Positions 20,840 through 31,259 of a stretch of DNA of 64,000 bases are shown here, one piece after another; position 1 is the first letter of the stretch, and each line of letters starts with the position of its first letter. The translations under genes and the position numbers were made by a program. The notes beneath the pieces are model-generated. The model did no database searches. It had not been told where the DNA came from and saw nothing but the letters and a program-made list of their open reading frames with translations. Source of the stretch: Muricea muricata (lineage: Eukaryota > Cnidaria > Anthozoa > Malacalcyonacea > Plexauridae); the NCBI GenBank assembly GCA_963855995.1, contig OY979731.1, positions 4,868,942 to 4,932,941 of the forward strand. The letters run 5' to 3'.

Positions 20840-21740
20840 CACTAAAATTGTAACTGAATTCCAACGTTGTACTAGCAGAACTGATACAGTATTAACGATC
20901 CGTCTTATTCAATCCGACAATATCGTACGAAATAGGCGCCTTCTTCTTGGTGTTAAAACTATAAATTCGAATTATACTACAAGGTGTTGACAACAGCCTT
21001 GGTTTCATAAAGGAAAAAGAAAAGAAATATGTTTATATTATGTACAAAACTCTCCAAGGACACACATGACCTTGTTACTTTATTTTCCAAGCTCACAAGG
21101 TAAATGTTCACAGGAAACAGAAGAAACAGGACAGATAATAACAATCAAACTTTTTCACTGTTTCCATTTCTCCCTCTCCACCCCCTCTCCCCTCTCCTAT
21201 CAAGGGCACATCCTAACCAGTGTTCTCACAACTAATTTCCATATCCATATTTCTTTAGGGGTAGGGTAGTTAAGAATGAGGCAACAATAAACTTTTGAAA
21301 AGAATGCATCCTCATTATGATTAATTACACCCCCATAGAAACAGCAAAAATTTGAGGAAATTTCCTCAGATTGTGAGAGCCCTGACCCTAACACTAACCG
21401 TGATGATGCGAACAATTCACTGGATACAATAATCTGACGATAATCTTACTAGGTGACAACGTTCGGATCGGGTGGCGTCTCCTTAACTTTCATGATTTGT
21501 GGAATATGCTCAGTAAAAAATTAGTGTTCAGCGTAAAGTATAATTTTGATTATTTTCTATTCTTATGGTAATGATAAACAAAGCTAACAACCTAAACATC
21601 TTTATCCCTGCGTCCAAGTTAAAAACTAAATATGTAGTTTAATGAAATCAAATAGAGTATACAGCTCGTCTGTTCTGCGTTTAGTTTTAATAATACAGTT
21701 ATCATCAATTGATGACCTAGTCTTGATCGCAAGTAAACTG
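20840..21740. other. no gene seen
   Basis: Intergenic sequence downstream of the minus-strand PAN/fibrinogen-like gene. AACGTTCGGATCGGG at 21459-21473 resembles the end of the element at 62336-62834. No other supported feature. Confidence 0.35.
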
Positions 21741-21744
21741 CTCG

Positions 21745-22182
21745 CTAACCCCAGCAACGAAGCGCCCCAAGGGTGTGGTAACCAATCTCATCGTGGTCAT
21801 CATGCGTACGACCAGTGTCTCCAAACCTGAGTTCTGTCACAGGCAGTGAATCTTTATCCGTAAGGTCGCCACTGTCTTCGGTCCAAATATTTTCATTCTG
21901 ATCGCAGTTACATGATTTGCCTTTAACCACACAACTGTCGGTCATTCCACATTTACACTTCGAGCTACCGGGTGGAGCTCCTCCCCAATACTTCATCTGC
22001 GCGCCACCTCGAGACACCCACCACGCGTCAGGCCCGTCAAACCATAAGGCAGAATTGTAACATTCATACTTTATAAACTGTTCACATTTCTGAGAACGCT
22101 CGATTATTGCAATAACTTGCTCCATGCTTATATTGTACTTAACCTTCCGGCTGTAGGAGCCACGTGCTTCATAGCCATCCAC
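21745..22182 (-). CDS. fibrinogen-like (CNTNAP-type) domain, last exon of PAN protein
   Basis: After the acceptor AACTCTAG the exon reads VDGYEARGSYSRKVKYNISM then EQVIAIIERSQKCEQFIKYE. It continues through WWVSRGGAQMKYWGGAPPGS, CKCGMT, CNCDQNENIWTEDSGDLTDK and LPVTELRFGDTG to GYHTLGALRCWG and a stop. This is the fibrinogen-like domain of contactin-associated/neurexin-IV proteins, common in cnidarian secreted and surface proteins. Eight Cys would make internal disulfides. Its phase-0 start fits exon 22659-22861. The stop after RCWG matches the natural end of the domain, so the C-terminus looks complete. Confidence 0.9.
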   Translation of the reverse strand: MDGYEARGSYSRKVKYNISMEQVIAIIERSQKCEQFIKYECYNSALWFDGPDAWWVSRGGAQMKYWGGAPPGSSKCKCGMTDSCVVKGKSCNCDQNENIWTEDSGDLTDKDSLPVTELRFGDTGRTHDDHDEIGYHTLGALRCWG

Positions 22183-22658
22183 CTAGAGTTGAATAGGAGT
22201 TAAAATTATAAATTATTTATCGAAGTGAATAGTGCACGATAATGGGCGAAAATTTTGAAAAAAAACACTGAGATAAATACTTGTTTCGCCGTACACCATA
22301 CAATTAGAGAAAACGGTGTGATACGTACTAGCTATTAGTGATATTAATTCACCGGAAACAATTCTAATATACCAATTGTTTAATTCCAAGCCAATATTCA
22401 GAGGCTTCATTTTTTGTATTTGTTCGCTTGTTAGTAGACATTAAGCCCAAAAATGCTTCTGCGTTCGCCATTTTGTTTTTATCTAGACGTGGATCGTGCA
22501 ACAATATCACGCGTAGGACAACCAATCAAATTGCAGAAAAAGAAATATACCATTTCCCAGGTTACTGCTAAACAATATAATCACAAACCATTCGGTTTCC
22601 CTCGGACTCAATAAATAAGTCATAGCTTAAACAAGTAGTAATCTCCCTAATATCATAC

Positions 22659-22861
22659 CTCAGTCCTTGATTCACTATCATGTCCAATCACTGTTACACC
22701 AGTACCATTCTCTGAGGTCATATCACAGTAGACTGCAACAGTATTAGACGTGCGTTTGTCAGGATTGATGTCGTAGTTTCCACTGGGTAGACTGGTGTCT
22801 TGTTTTCGTATTTCTGTACACGTACTCGGTGTTGAACGCTCCTTAACTCGGTTCTTTAGTT
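22659..22861 (-). CDS. PAN/fibrinogen-like protein, third known exon
   Basis: Between the acceptor CTGCTGTAG and the donor ACTGAG/gtatga. It encodes ELKNRVKERSTPSTCTEIRK, then SLPSGNYDINPD and VAVYCDMTSENGTGVTVIGH, the entry to a fibrinogen-related fold (CxEI.......SG.Y.I.P......VYCDM....G.TVI.HD). It joins the next exon (21745-22182) in phase 0 and takes phase 1 from the 13-nt microexon. Confidence 0.9.
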
Positions 22862-23087
22862 CTACAGCAGGGGTTAGGGCAAACAAACGTATATCATGTG
22901 ATTAATTAAAAAGATGCCTATGACTGATTGTCTATGTTACTTTCGTTAATTAGTGTACGATAATTTAAGTATGTCTTTTGACAATTTCCATAATTTCTTT
23001 TACCAATTTACTCATGTCAAGAACTCTATTGCTTAAAACAAGTCAGTTTTCATGTAATAAGAAATATTAATATGCTCGTTTTCTTAC

Positions 23088-23100
23088 CTTCCTTCTTTGT
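23088..23100 (-). CDS. 13-nt microexon (TKKE) of the PAN/fibrinogen-like gene
   Basis: Minus strand TTTTATACAG/ACAAAGAAGGAAG/GTAAGA. Both splice sites are near-ideal. The 13 nt convert the phase-0 end of the PAN exon into the phase 1 needed by 22659-22861, adding a lysine-rich hinge TKKE-. The match of phases on both sides is the main support. Confidence 0.65.
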
Positions 23101-23706
23101 CTGTATAAAATAAGAAATAAATGTCAATATGTAGATGAGCATGTACATACATTTATGATAATACGAGACAAGGCTGGTTACACTTCATAAGGTTAATAAG
23201 TTGAGTTCGTCAAGTATGATTCGATTTCAAAAGAAAATAATTATGCAGAAAACGAACATATGAATATGCCCCCCCACCACTTATCAAGCTAGTCACGCCA
23301 TTGAATAGAAACGGACTTAATTGACTTGTGGGGCGTTACTTTTACTTTGTGGACCAACCCCACAAATCCATAAGGTAATGCTTAAAGCTAGGAGCATGAT
23401 GGTGTGATCTGGTGATCTTAACATGGCCATCCACTACAGGAGAATTAGGGCGTTATGCCTCCTGTACTGAAATCAAGTCGGATATGCTATTTCATGCGAA
23501 TTGAATTTCCGTATTTAATTTCGACTGAGCTTCGAAGGTTTTTTTCGGGCAAATGTCGCTCTCTTTCACCAAAATCAACATATTTATACAGTACGGATCC
23601 ACAGCAATTGGTATCTGCTGTTGTAGTGACCTTATCCTTGTAGAAAAGCTTAATAAAATTACATATAGAATAAAATATAACATGTGATAATTTGAAGTAT
23701 ACATAC

Positions 23707-23930
23707 CGCATCAACGTCATAAAATAGTGTCCAGTCTCCCGGTGTTTTATTAGTTTTCCTTCTCGTGGTGTTAGCGAGTTGACAGTTTACCGGCTTCTCA
23801 TCTGTTTTGGTTCTGAAGTTAAATCCAACACATTTGGGTTCTTTGTAGCAAAGATAATTACAGTTTACTTGGACACTTGGTTCCACAGTGTGATTAGAAA
23901 TAATCTCCTTCAGAGACAAAGATGGACTAC
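23707..23930 (-). CDS. PAN/apple domain exon
   Basis: From the acceptor CCCACCTAG to the donor GATGCG/gtatgt. Reads SPSLSLKEIISNHTVEPSVQ, VNCNYLCYKEPKCVGFNF, then NCQLANTTRRKTNKTPGDWT and LFYDVDA. The pattern (C..LC...P.CVGFN.......NCQL.N....) is a PAN/apple domain, a disulfide-bonded carbohydrate- or protein-binding module. The frame enters with 2 nt, so an upstream exon ending in phase 1, probably with the signal peptide, remains unidentified. The mature protein would be secreted or membrane-tethered, with PAN, hinge and fibrinogen-like modules. Confidence 0.85.
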
Positions 23931-24344
23931 CTAGGTGGGTAAAATATCTGTTTAGTTTAAGTTAAATGTAAAAAGATATCTTACGGATATGAAATTATCA
24001 TAGAACACATATTTCATTAGCGAATTACCGAAAATATGAGTGTTTTAGTTTACAGTAAAACACCAATATCCATCCATATAAATAACAAATATCATTACAT
24101 AATTAATTTAGTTCGTTCTTGTAGTATTTTCATTTTTTGACAAGAAACATATTATATTATTTCAAATATGTTAGGAGTGCGGAACTCGTCACTAGGCAAT
24201 GTTACGATACCACCTTGTCTCGCCCTTTTTGGCGTTAGTCTAACTTCAGTTGCTGCGTGTCACCTATCATTGGTGTATGATTCTTCAGTTCTATATAAGC
24301 TCTTGCATGCTGGGACTGAATCATTGAACTTTAACTAAATTAAA

Positions 24345-25030
24345 CTGGAACGATAAGTCACGGGGAGAAATTGAAGCCAATTTGATTCAGTTTTTCCGAG
24401 TTTTGAGTTGAAATACTTAACGTCAAAAATTGGTTCGGATATCATGCAAACGAAAGCTATTAAAAAGTTGTATTTGATGTGAAAAATGGAGATTTCTGAC
24501 AAAAGAAAAACATCTTAAACTTAAAGGGGAAATTTGCTGTATTTTGGAAAATTGCAGTGGTTTTCGTATTTTTTATATAGGCATTTCTCTTTGTCTAAAG
24601 TTTTGAATTTCTTATATTAAATATTACGTTTTAATTGCTTCAATTTGATACACGGTCCGATTTTTGGCGTTAAGTATTTCGTCCATTGATCTGAATAATA
24701 CTGGATCACGCATACATAATAAAATTTTAAAGTTATCGCCGCCATCTTGGTACTCCAGGTCCAGTGTTCTTTGCGGGTGTAAGAGTAATCTTTTAAGCAG
24801 AGTTTTTAATTTCCGTAAATTTCCTTAAAATAAGGAAGTTTATTTATCTATTGAAAATGCTGATTGTCCGCCATCTTGGTACTCCAAATTCGTCATTTCT
24901 GCTGGCTTCACTTGATGCCACTGTATGCGTGATCCAGTATTATTCAGATCAATGATTTCGTCTCAAAACTCAGAAAAATTAACTTGGCACCCATTAACTG
25001 AACTTTTGTATTGAGTTAGCGTTCCAGTTG
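24345..25030. mobile_element. outer inverted-repeat element (A), interrupted
   Basis: AACTGGAACG near 24345 and CGTTCCAGTT near 25020 mark the ends. CCGAGTTTTGAGTTGAAATA at 24396 is mirrored by TTTCGTCTCAAAACTCAG at 24956. The right repeat is split by element B at 24684. Internally TTAACGTCAAAAATTGG (24418) is mirrored at 24657-24675. Confidence 0.65.
24684..24954. mobile_element. 271-bp MITE (B) nested in element A, perfect 8-bp TSD
   Basis: Thirty-two-bp perfect terminal inverted repeats start CATTGATCTGAATAATACTG and continue GATCACGCATAC. ATTTCGTC flanks both sides (24676-24683, 24955-24962). Inside, GCCATCTTGGTACTCCA occurs twice. The 8-bp duplication suggests hAT-type transposition. 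Confidence 0.9.
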
Positions 25031-25188
25031 TATTCCAGTTGTATTGACTCGACTATTGTGAAGAAATTGACTTTATTCTAGTTCAGAAATGGAATTGGCT
25101 CTAGTGAAATAATTGGCTAGACTCTAGTGACTACATTTATATAGCTGACGCTGGTGAAGACATTGACATGAAATTTAGTAAAGATATT

Positions 25189-25539
25189 CAGGGACGCCGG
25201 AAAGGGGGGGGGGGCACAGGGGGCCTCACCCCCCTTGCCCTTTCTCAAGGGGGGCAGGGGGGGGGGGCAAAAGTGCCCTTTTATAAAGTATACTTTATAA
25301 ATGTATATATGCGGACGGAACCGTATCATCTGAGCATTGTAAACCATTTATTGTCAACTATTTGTAGCGAAATTGTTACTACTGCAGTATAGATTTTTGA
25401 TTTCCGCATTATAAGAATTTCTTGGTTTACTGATTTGCGGGTTTACGTTGACCACTTTATAAATATAATTCATAAGACCAAAGTTGCCCTTGCCGTCTGC
25501 ATTGCCCCCCTTTGCCCTACCTTCGTTCCGGCGTCCCTG
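25189..25539. mobile_element. 351-bp hAT-type MITE with perfect 8-bp TSD
   Basis: Ends CAGGGACGCCGGAA and TTCCGGCGTCCCTG. AAGATATT lies on both sides (25181-25188, 25540-25547). G-rich runs near the left end and C-rich runs near the right are typical of this family. Confidence 0.92.
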
Positions 25540-25562
25540 AAGATATTGACGACTTGACTCTA

Positions 25563-26003
25563 CACACGTAAAAATCTCACAACTTGTAACAAGTCTGCAG
25601 ACAAGCCGTCAACAAGATGTGTTCGCACTGCTTGTTCCAAAGTTGTCAACAAGCTGTTCCAAACTTGTTGACAACTTGTAACAAGCTTGACGAAAATATC
25701 AGACTTGTTACAAGGTTGTTCTAACAACTCTGATACAATCTTGTTGTAGCAAGTTTGTTACAAGATTGACAACACAAGGCTGTAACAATATTGTTATATC
25801 ATGACTGTATCATTCTTGCTGGAACAATCTTGTAACAGGTCTGATAGTCCCATCAAGCTTGTTACAATTTGTCAACAGCTTGTTCCAAACTTGTTCCAAC
25901 AAATTCGGAACAAGCAGTGCGAATACATCTTGTCAACAACTTGTGAACAGACTTGTTACAACTTGTTTGCAGGTCTGTAGCAACTTGTGCGTTTTTACGT
26001 GTG
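25563..26003. mobile_element. 441-bp TA-flanked MITE rich in ACAAG/CTTGT motifs
   Basis: Inverted ends CACACGTAAAAA and TTTTTACGTGTG sit between TA dinucleotides (25561-25562, 26004-26005). The interior is dozens of ACAAGTTG/CAACTTGT variants in both orientations, making the whole element self-complementary. Confidence 0.85.
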
Positions 26004-26028
26004 TAGTGAAGGTTCGAGTCAGTTGAAG

Positions 26029-26074
26029 ATCACGTGTACATCTAGTGTGTGCACACACTAGATGTACACGTGAT
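26029..26074. repeat. 46-bp perfect palindrome
   Basis: ATCACGTGTACATCTAGTGT followed by GTG is mirrored without a mismatch and without a spacer. Centre between 26051 and 26052. No flanking duplication was noticed. Confidence 0.9.
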
Positions 26075-26699
26075 GGCAGTAAATGTTTCGTAGTCAACTT
26101 GGCGAAAGTCGCACTTGGTTGAGGATAATTTTCGTACAGATAGAAGCGGACAGGAAAGTTTCTTTTGTAACAAGACGCCTGCTAAGGCGTTCACTCCGCC
26201 TGCCAAACGAAAATGGGCACAAAACCAGGCAGGGCTGTAACTAGAGCTTTCATTGGGGGTGGGGTATATTCACTTATTTCTGTTCTGCCCAACTAATTCC
26301 TTTTTAAATCAATTATTATTAGGGTACCTTCCAAGGCATCTTAAGACATTGCTAGCACATCTTATGTAATCACTAAGATAACCAAAAATCAATGTCTGAG
26401 TGACCTGCCAGGCACTCTGTCCAGAGTCCTAGTAGGATTGCAGTTTTTAGAATTTAATTTAAATTAAAGACTTTCATAGTACATATGTTAAACAAGATTC
26501 TTTTGCCATAATACCACCAACATATAGCTGTTTTATTTTGCAAGTAAAGAAAATTTTACTAAAAGTGTATACAATACATCAATCTATTAAATCCATCAAT
26601 TTATTAAATATATTCTGTAGCACACTGCCTGAAGTCTCCTCGATATAATTTGTTGGGAAAATGTTGGCTAGCCTTTTGATATATTGACAAGCTTTGAAT

Positions 26700-27110
26700 T
26701 AGATATTTGATGTGTTGATAAGGTGTCAGGTAAATATTTGGCATGTTTATTAAATGTTGGTAAGGATTTTGACTAGTTGACAAGTTTTCGACCAGACTTT
26801 TGACATGTTGATAAGATCTGAGTTAGTCTTTTGATATGTGGACAAGATGTCGGTTAGGTTTTTGGCTTGTTGACAAGATGTCAGTTAGGCTTTTGGCTTG
26901 TTGACAAGATGTTGGTTAGGCTTTTGGCTTGTTGACAAGATGTCGGTAATGCTTTTTGCTTGTTGACAAGATGTCGGTTAGGCTTTTGGCTTGGTAACAA
27001 GATGTCGGTTAGACTTTTGGCTTGTTGACAAGATGTCGGTAAGGCTTTTGGCTTGTTGACAAGATGTCGGTTAGACTTTGACCTGTACATGCCCACAAGT
27101 TGTCAGTTAG
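26700..27110. repeat. 31-bp minisatellite
   Basis: Unit GTTGACAAGATGTCGGTTAG plus GCTTTTGGCTT repeated. About eight units at 26850-27080 are well conserved, and more diverged copies extend on each side. The frame seen through it (KALPTSCQQA repeats) is a by-product. Confidence 0.9.
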
Positions 27111-27947
27111 ACTTTCGACATGCTGACAAAGTATTTACTTCCAGAAAGCTTCAGGTGTCAGTTAAAACATTGGTATATAGGCAGGGTGTCTGATAAAGTT
27201 TTGGCAAATTGAGAAAGTGCCAGTTGAAATTTTTCTAAATTTAAGTTAGAATTTAAGTTAAATTTTGTTCCTTTTTTTATTTTGCATTTTTGAGTTTTTT
27301 TCTTGCTATATTAATAATTATAGCAACAATCTTTGCAGTAATCGACTTAAAAGTATTTCTGTGATCTGTATTTTCTGTGATATCCAATTTGAAATCCTTT
27401 CTCTGAGTCAACTATTCAACAATAAACATGTCAATTTTTTTATAAAGAAAGTTATTATAAATACTATAGGTAAAGACTAAAATGCCGCACTCAGCTATGA
27501 CTGTTGACGTTCTAACAAAACAAGTATTAAAATCGCTCATAAAAACAACAAAAATTAAAAAAAATACTAAGCTATTAAGTTAGAAGTCTGAAGTATCCAC
27601 GATATAATTTGTTGGGAACTTTAGACTAACATAATATTATATATTTCTGGAATTGGAATGTAAAATGTCTCTTACCTTTTATAATTACATGAGATCCTAC
27701 AAGCAAATAAATCATTTTGCACGAAATATTAGCATCTCAACATAGGTAGAAATAGAAAACCAAGGAAAGCAATCACAACGTGTTTAGAATTAGGAACACA
27801 TTTCCTAGACTCATTCCTTAATCGTGGAATGATGGAGTCTATCAGAATTTGCCGTTTTAAAACATTTCTGGAGCAATGTTTTGATAAAGAACCTTCCTGT
27901 CCCTTTTTGTTAACTATTACATGTTGAAAAAAGTGTTTTGTATGTAG

Positions 27948-28080
27948 ATCACTGAGCTATACTATATATCTGGAGACTGCACTCCTTAATATTTTTGGTC
28001 AAAAAAGTGTAATCGAAAACATGGCGGATTGTGACGTAAAACGCGTCACTGGTCCCTATTTTTTTCGGATAATCGCTGAC
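27948..28080 (+). promoter_or_regulatory. left inverted repeat of 11.4-kb segment; promoter-like
   Basis: The ~125-bp sequence (ATCACTGAGCTATACTATAT, AAACATGGCGGATTGTGACG, GTCACTGGTCCCTATTTTTT) recurs inverted at 39211-39334. It carries a YY1-like AACATGGCGG and a CRE-like TGACGTAA. The right-hand copy lies ~120 bp upstream of the THAP start codon, so this repeat may be a promoter that drives transcription inward from both ends. Outside each copy lies GTAG (27944-27947, 39335-39338), possibly a short target duplication. Confidence 0.55.
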
Positions 28081-28918
28081 CAATAGGGGCTCAATGGATA
28101 GTGGGCTCGATTTTCACCCCCCCTGATTTGATGAAAAATAAAAAAATCCAAAAATCAGATCCGATCAAGATCCCACAAGCAAACCACAAGTGTTGTAAGT
28201 ATTTTTTAAAATTTTATATTGAATTAAGGACTGTTTGAGTTTTAATGTACTATATGTTTTGCATTAACTCTCTGGCATATTCTCTGGCATTAACTAGAGG
28301 TTTTGAAAAAAAAGAGCTTATTTATAACATTTTTTGCTTATTAAAAATTACGAAGCGACTGTTTCTAATGCCGAAATTTAAATAGTTTTTACCGACCCTC
28401 ACTGATAACTCAACATCGTTTTAAAACTTTTTTATTATATTTTGTCTATGATGACAAAAGTAATTTTGAAGAAGATACACAAAGCGAAGGAAAAAAGAAA
28501 TTGTTTTTAAAAAATGCTCATTGTTCTTGTTTTATCATTAAACAATATGCTCGTACATAATAATATTATATTTTTTCTATTGCTCAAATAAAAAACTTTA
28601 ACGGAAAATTTTGTGGTTTTTTTAGTGACAGATAGCAAACGAGAGAAAAAAAGGTGAGATTTTTTTACATGTACGAAACCTTTACAAATGTGCTTACATA
28701 CATACCTGTCAAATAAATTAAATGTCAATATATCATCACAGTCTGTCATCCTTTAGCAGACAAACAGGACGAAATGAATGAAGGTGTTTCATCTACAGTA
28801 TGTTTCATGATCTGAGTTTTATAAAACAGTTATGTTATCTGTAGTCTGTTTATATCATACTGTACTTGCACGACTATCTATCTATCTTATTTACCAAGTA
28901 TTTTTTTGTAATTTGTAG

Positions 28919-28945
28919 ATGAAGAAAACTATGAAGGGGGAAATG
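28919..28945 (+). CDS. candidate 27-nt mini-exon, copy 1
   Basis: Acceptor ATTTGTAG, then ATGAAGAAAACTATGAAGGG plus GGAAATG, then donor gtaaaa. In the likely phase it reads (D)EENYEGGN. The same unit recurs at 29679 and 29877 with similar flanks. No longer open exon is linked to it, so coding status is a guess. Confidence 0.3.
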
Positions 28946-29678
28946 GTAAAAATTATACATTTTCTTTTCTATTGACTATTATTGTAATGCTCATGTCAAA
29001 TATTCTTGAATTTCCTGATTTTCTATTATCAGGTGTGGAAATTTTTTTTCCTTTCTGGGACCATAGATCTGATATCAAAAAATTTCTGCAAACTGAAATT
29101 GCTTATACAAAAAAAACAACAACATTGAGTCAATCAGTTTTAGCCGCTTTTTAGCCAAATGCAATTAATTTATGACAATCATTTAGAAATATTTTATGCA
29201 ACTATATTGGCTCTCAAATCTCTCATGATTACCCTGTCTCATGTAATTATATGAGAGATGTTCAGATGATTTTGTTTGATGTTTGCCATACAGATTACAG
29301 AATTTCATTATGTACATTTTCTCCTTACATTGGACCAGCAAAAACTTTCTGCTTTCAACTGATGCAGAAACTAGTGGAGTACAACATAAAAAATATTGTG
29401 AGGAAACTTTTAAACAAATCATTTACATATTTATCAAAATTTGTTTCACCTAAACTTTTTTATAGAATGTAAACTTGAAATATTTTCTGGGAACCCCAAA
29501 ATTTTCTGGGACCAATGGTCCCATGGTCCGATATATTTTCTACCTCTGTCTATTATTATGGGTGGTTATTTATTAAAAATTGATCTTTTGTTCACTTAAT
29601 TGAAGGTAGTTATCTGTAGTCTGTTTATTACTTGAATGCATGTATCTTATTTTCCAAGTATTATTTTGTAATTTGTAG

Positions 29679-29705
29679 ATGATGAAAACTATGAAGGAGG
29701 AAATT
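29679..29705 (+). pseudogene. candidate mini-exon, copy 2 with lost donor
   Basis: Same acceptor and body, but AAATTATAAA replaces AAATGGTAAA, removing the GT donor. A decayed duplicate. Confidence 0.3.
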
Positions 29706-29876
29706 ATAAAAATTATACACTTTCTTTTCTAATACACTTACCAAATGGTAGTTAGGGTTAAGTTTCCAACAAATTCTTGAATTTGATGATTTGTTAATCT
29801 TTACATTATTGTATTTTTTTAATTAAAAATTGGTCTTTTTGTTCATTGCTTAATAATTATCTGTTATCATTTGTAG

Positions 29877-29903
29877 ATGAAGAAAACTATGAAGGAGGAA
29901 ATG
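29877..29903 (+). CDS. candidate 27-nt mini-exon, copy 3
   Basis: Acceptor TTTGTAG and donor ATG/gtaaaa are both kept. About 120 bp of flanking sequence is shared with copies 1 and 2. Confidence 0.3.
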
Positions 29904-30157
29904 GTAAAAATTATAGACTTTCTTTTCTATTGACTATTATTGTAATGCACATACCTAAGTCCTAATGGTAATAAGGGTAAGGTTACCACACATTCTTGAA
30001 TTTCTTGATTTGCTAATCTTTATATTATTGTAATTTTTTTTAATTAAAAATTGATCTTTTTATTTATTCCCATACAAGAAGCTGACCAGCCTTCAGGGAA
30101 GGTTAAAGGTATGGTAATAGTAATTGTAGGTTGAATTGAGTTACAGTGTATTAACAG

Positions 30158-30537
30158 GGGCGTAGCCAGGGCCCTGACTTTGGGGGAGGGGGAGCTCATT
30201 TAAGGGGTGTTGGGCAACATCCCCACTGGGGAAATTTAAAATTCTATATAGGGTTTCTGAAAAATAGGGGTTCCCCCACTCCGGGAGTTTGGGCAAGAAG
30301 AATTTACGAGACCATCAAGTTGATAGAAAATAGAAATGACTTTTTTAGTAACTCTTTATTTGCCTTAGATTGGAAATGGAATAATTGCTTAATTTGGCAA
30401 TAAATTCCAAAACTGGTCCTTCTTTCACTATCAGATAGCCCCCCCCCCCCCCCCCCAACAACACTTTTCTACCCGGATTTCAATGTTTTGAAAAAATGGT
30501 TTCTTGGACGATTTGGGGGGGGGGGGGCGGTCGCCCT
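30158..30537. mobile_element. probable hAT-like MITE with C/G-runs
   Basis: Left end CAGGGGCGTAGCCAGGGCCC, right end GTCGCCCTG, and AGTGTATT-like sequence on both sides. The right end is degenerate and the duplication imperfect. Confidence 0.5.
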
Positions 30538-30997
30538 GAGTGTATATTGGTATAAAATGTGCAAATACAATTAACAATAAATAGATACGATTGACTTCTT
30601 TTTTAATTAGGGTGTTGTTAGAAATGTGGCCTAAAAGGCCACCAAATTAACAACTGCAAAGCAAGTATGTACAAAAATAAAATAATTTCCATATACTGTG
30701 CTATGTCTATTAAATTTTAAATTATGATTTACAGGAATGATATGCTGGCTCTGCCGAGAAAAGGGGCACACAAGATTGGTGTGCCTCTTGCACAAAAGAA
30801 AAGGTGAACAGGGCAAAAAAAATCCAACATTTTTAATAATTTTACTAATATTACACTTAATAACTAATTTTAATGAGTGTATATTTTGTTAATAACTTTA
30901 CTAATAATTTAATGTTGAATATCGTAATGTATTTGTTTTAATTGTTTAATAAATAAATAACATTTTTTTGATGAATTATTCTATAAACTGAAATGCA

Positions 30998-31257
30998 AGG
31001 GACTGGTCATAAAGTTGTTTTTTGGGGGGGGAATTGAGGGCTGGGTCAATAGGGTCATGAATTTTTTAAGTCACAATAGGGCTGGGTCATGAATATTTTA
31101 AGGTATACTAGGGGGGCATTATAATTTCCAGTGCCAAATAGGGGGTGGGTCATGTATATATGTACAAATATCAGGGGTAGGACACACAAAATTAGCCTTT
31201 TAATAATTAAATTCTTATAGCCCACCCCCACCCCCCTATACATTATGACAAGTCCCT
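30998..31257. mobile_element. ~260-bp MITE
   Basis: Ends AGGGACTGGTCATAA and TTATGACAAGTCCCT are inverted repeats around GGGGG-rich sequence. No unambiguous target duplication. Confidence 0.6.
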
Positions 31258-31259
31258 AA

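Noticed and set aside
26881-27096. Repetitive frame that could suggest a CRISPR-like or repeat protein
   Set aside because: The 31-bp units are contiguous, without unique spacers, in an animal genome; it is a minisatellite.
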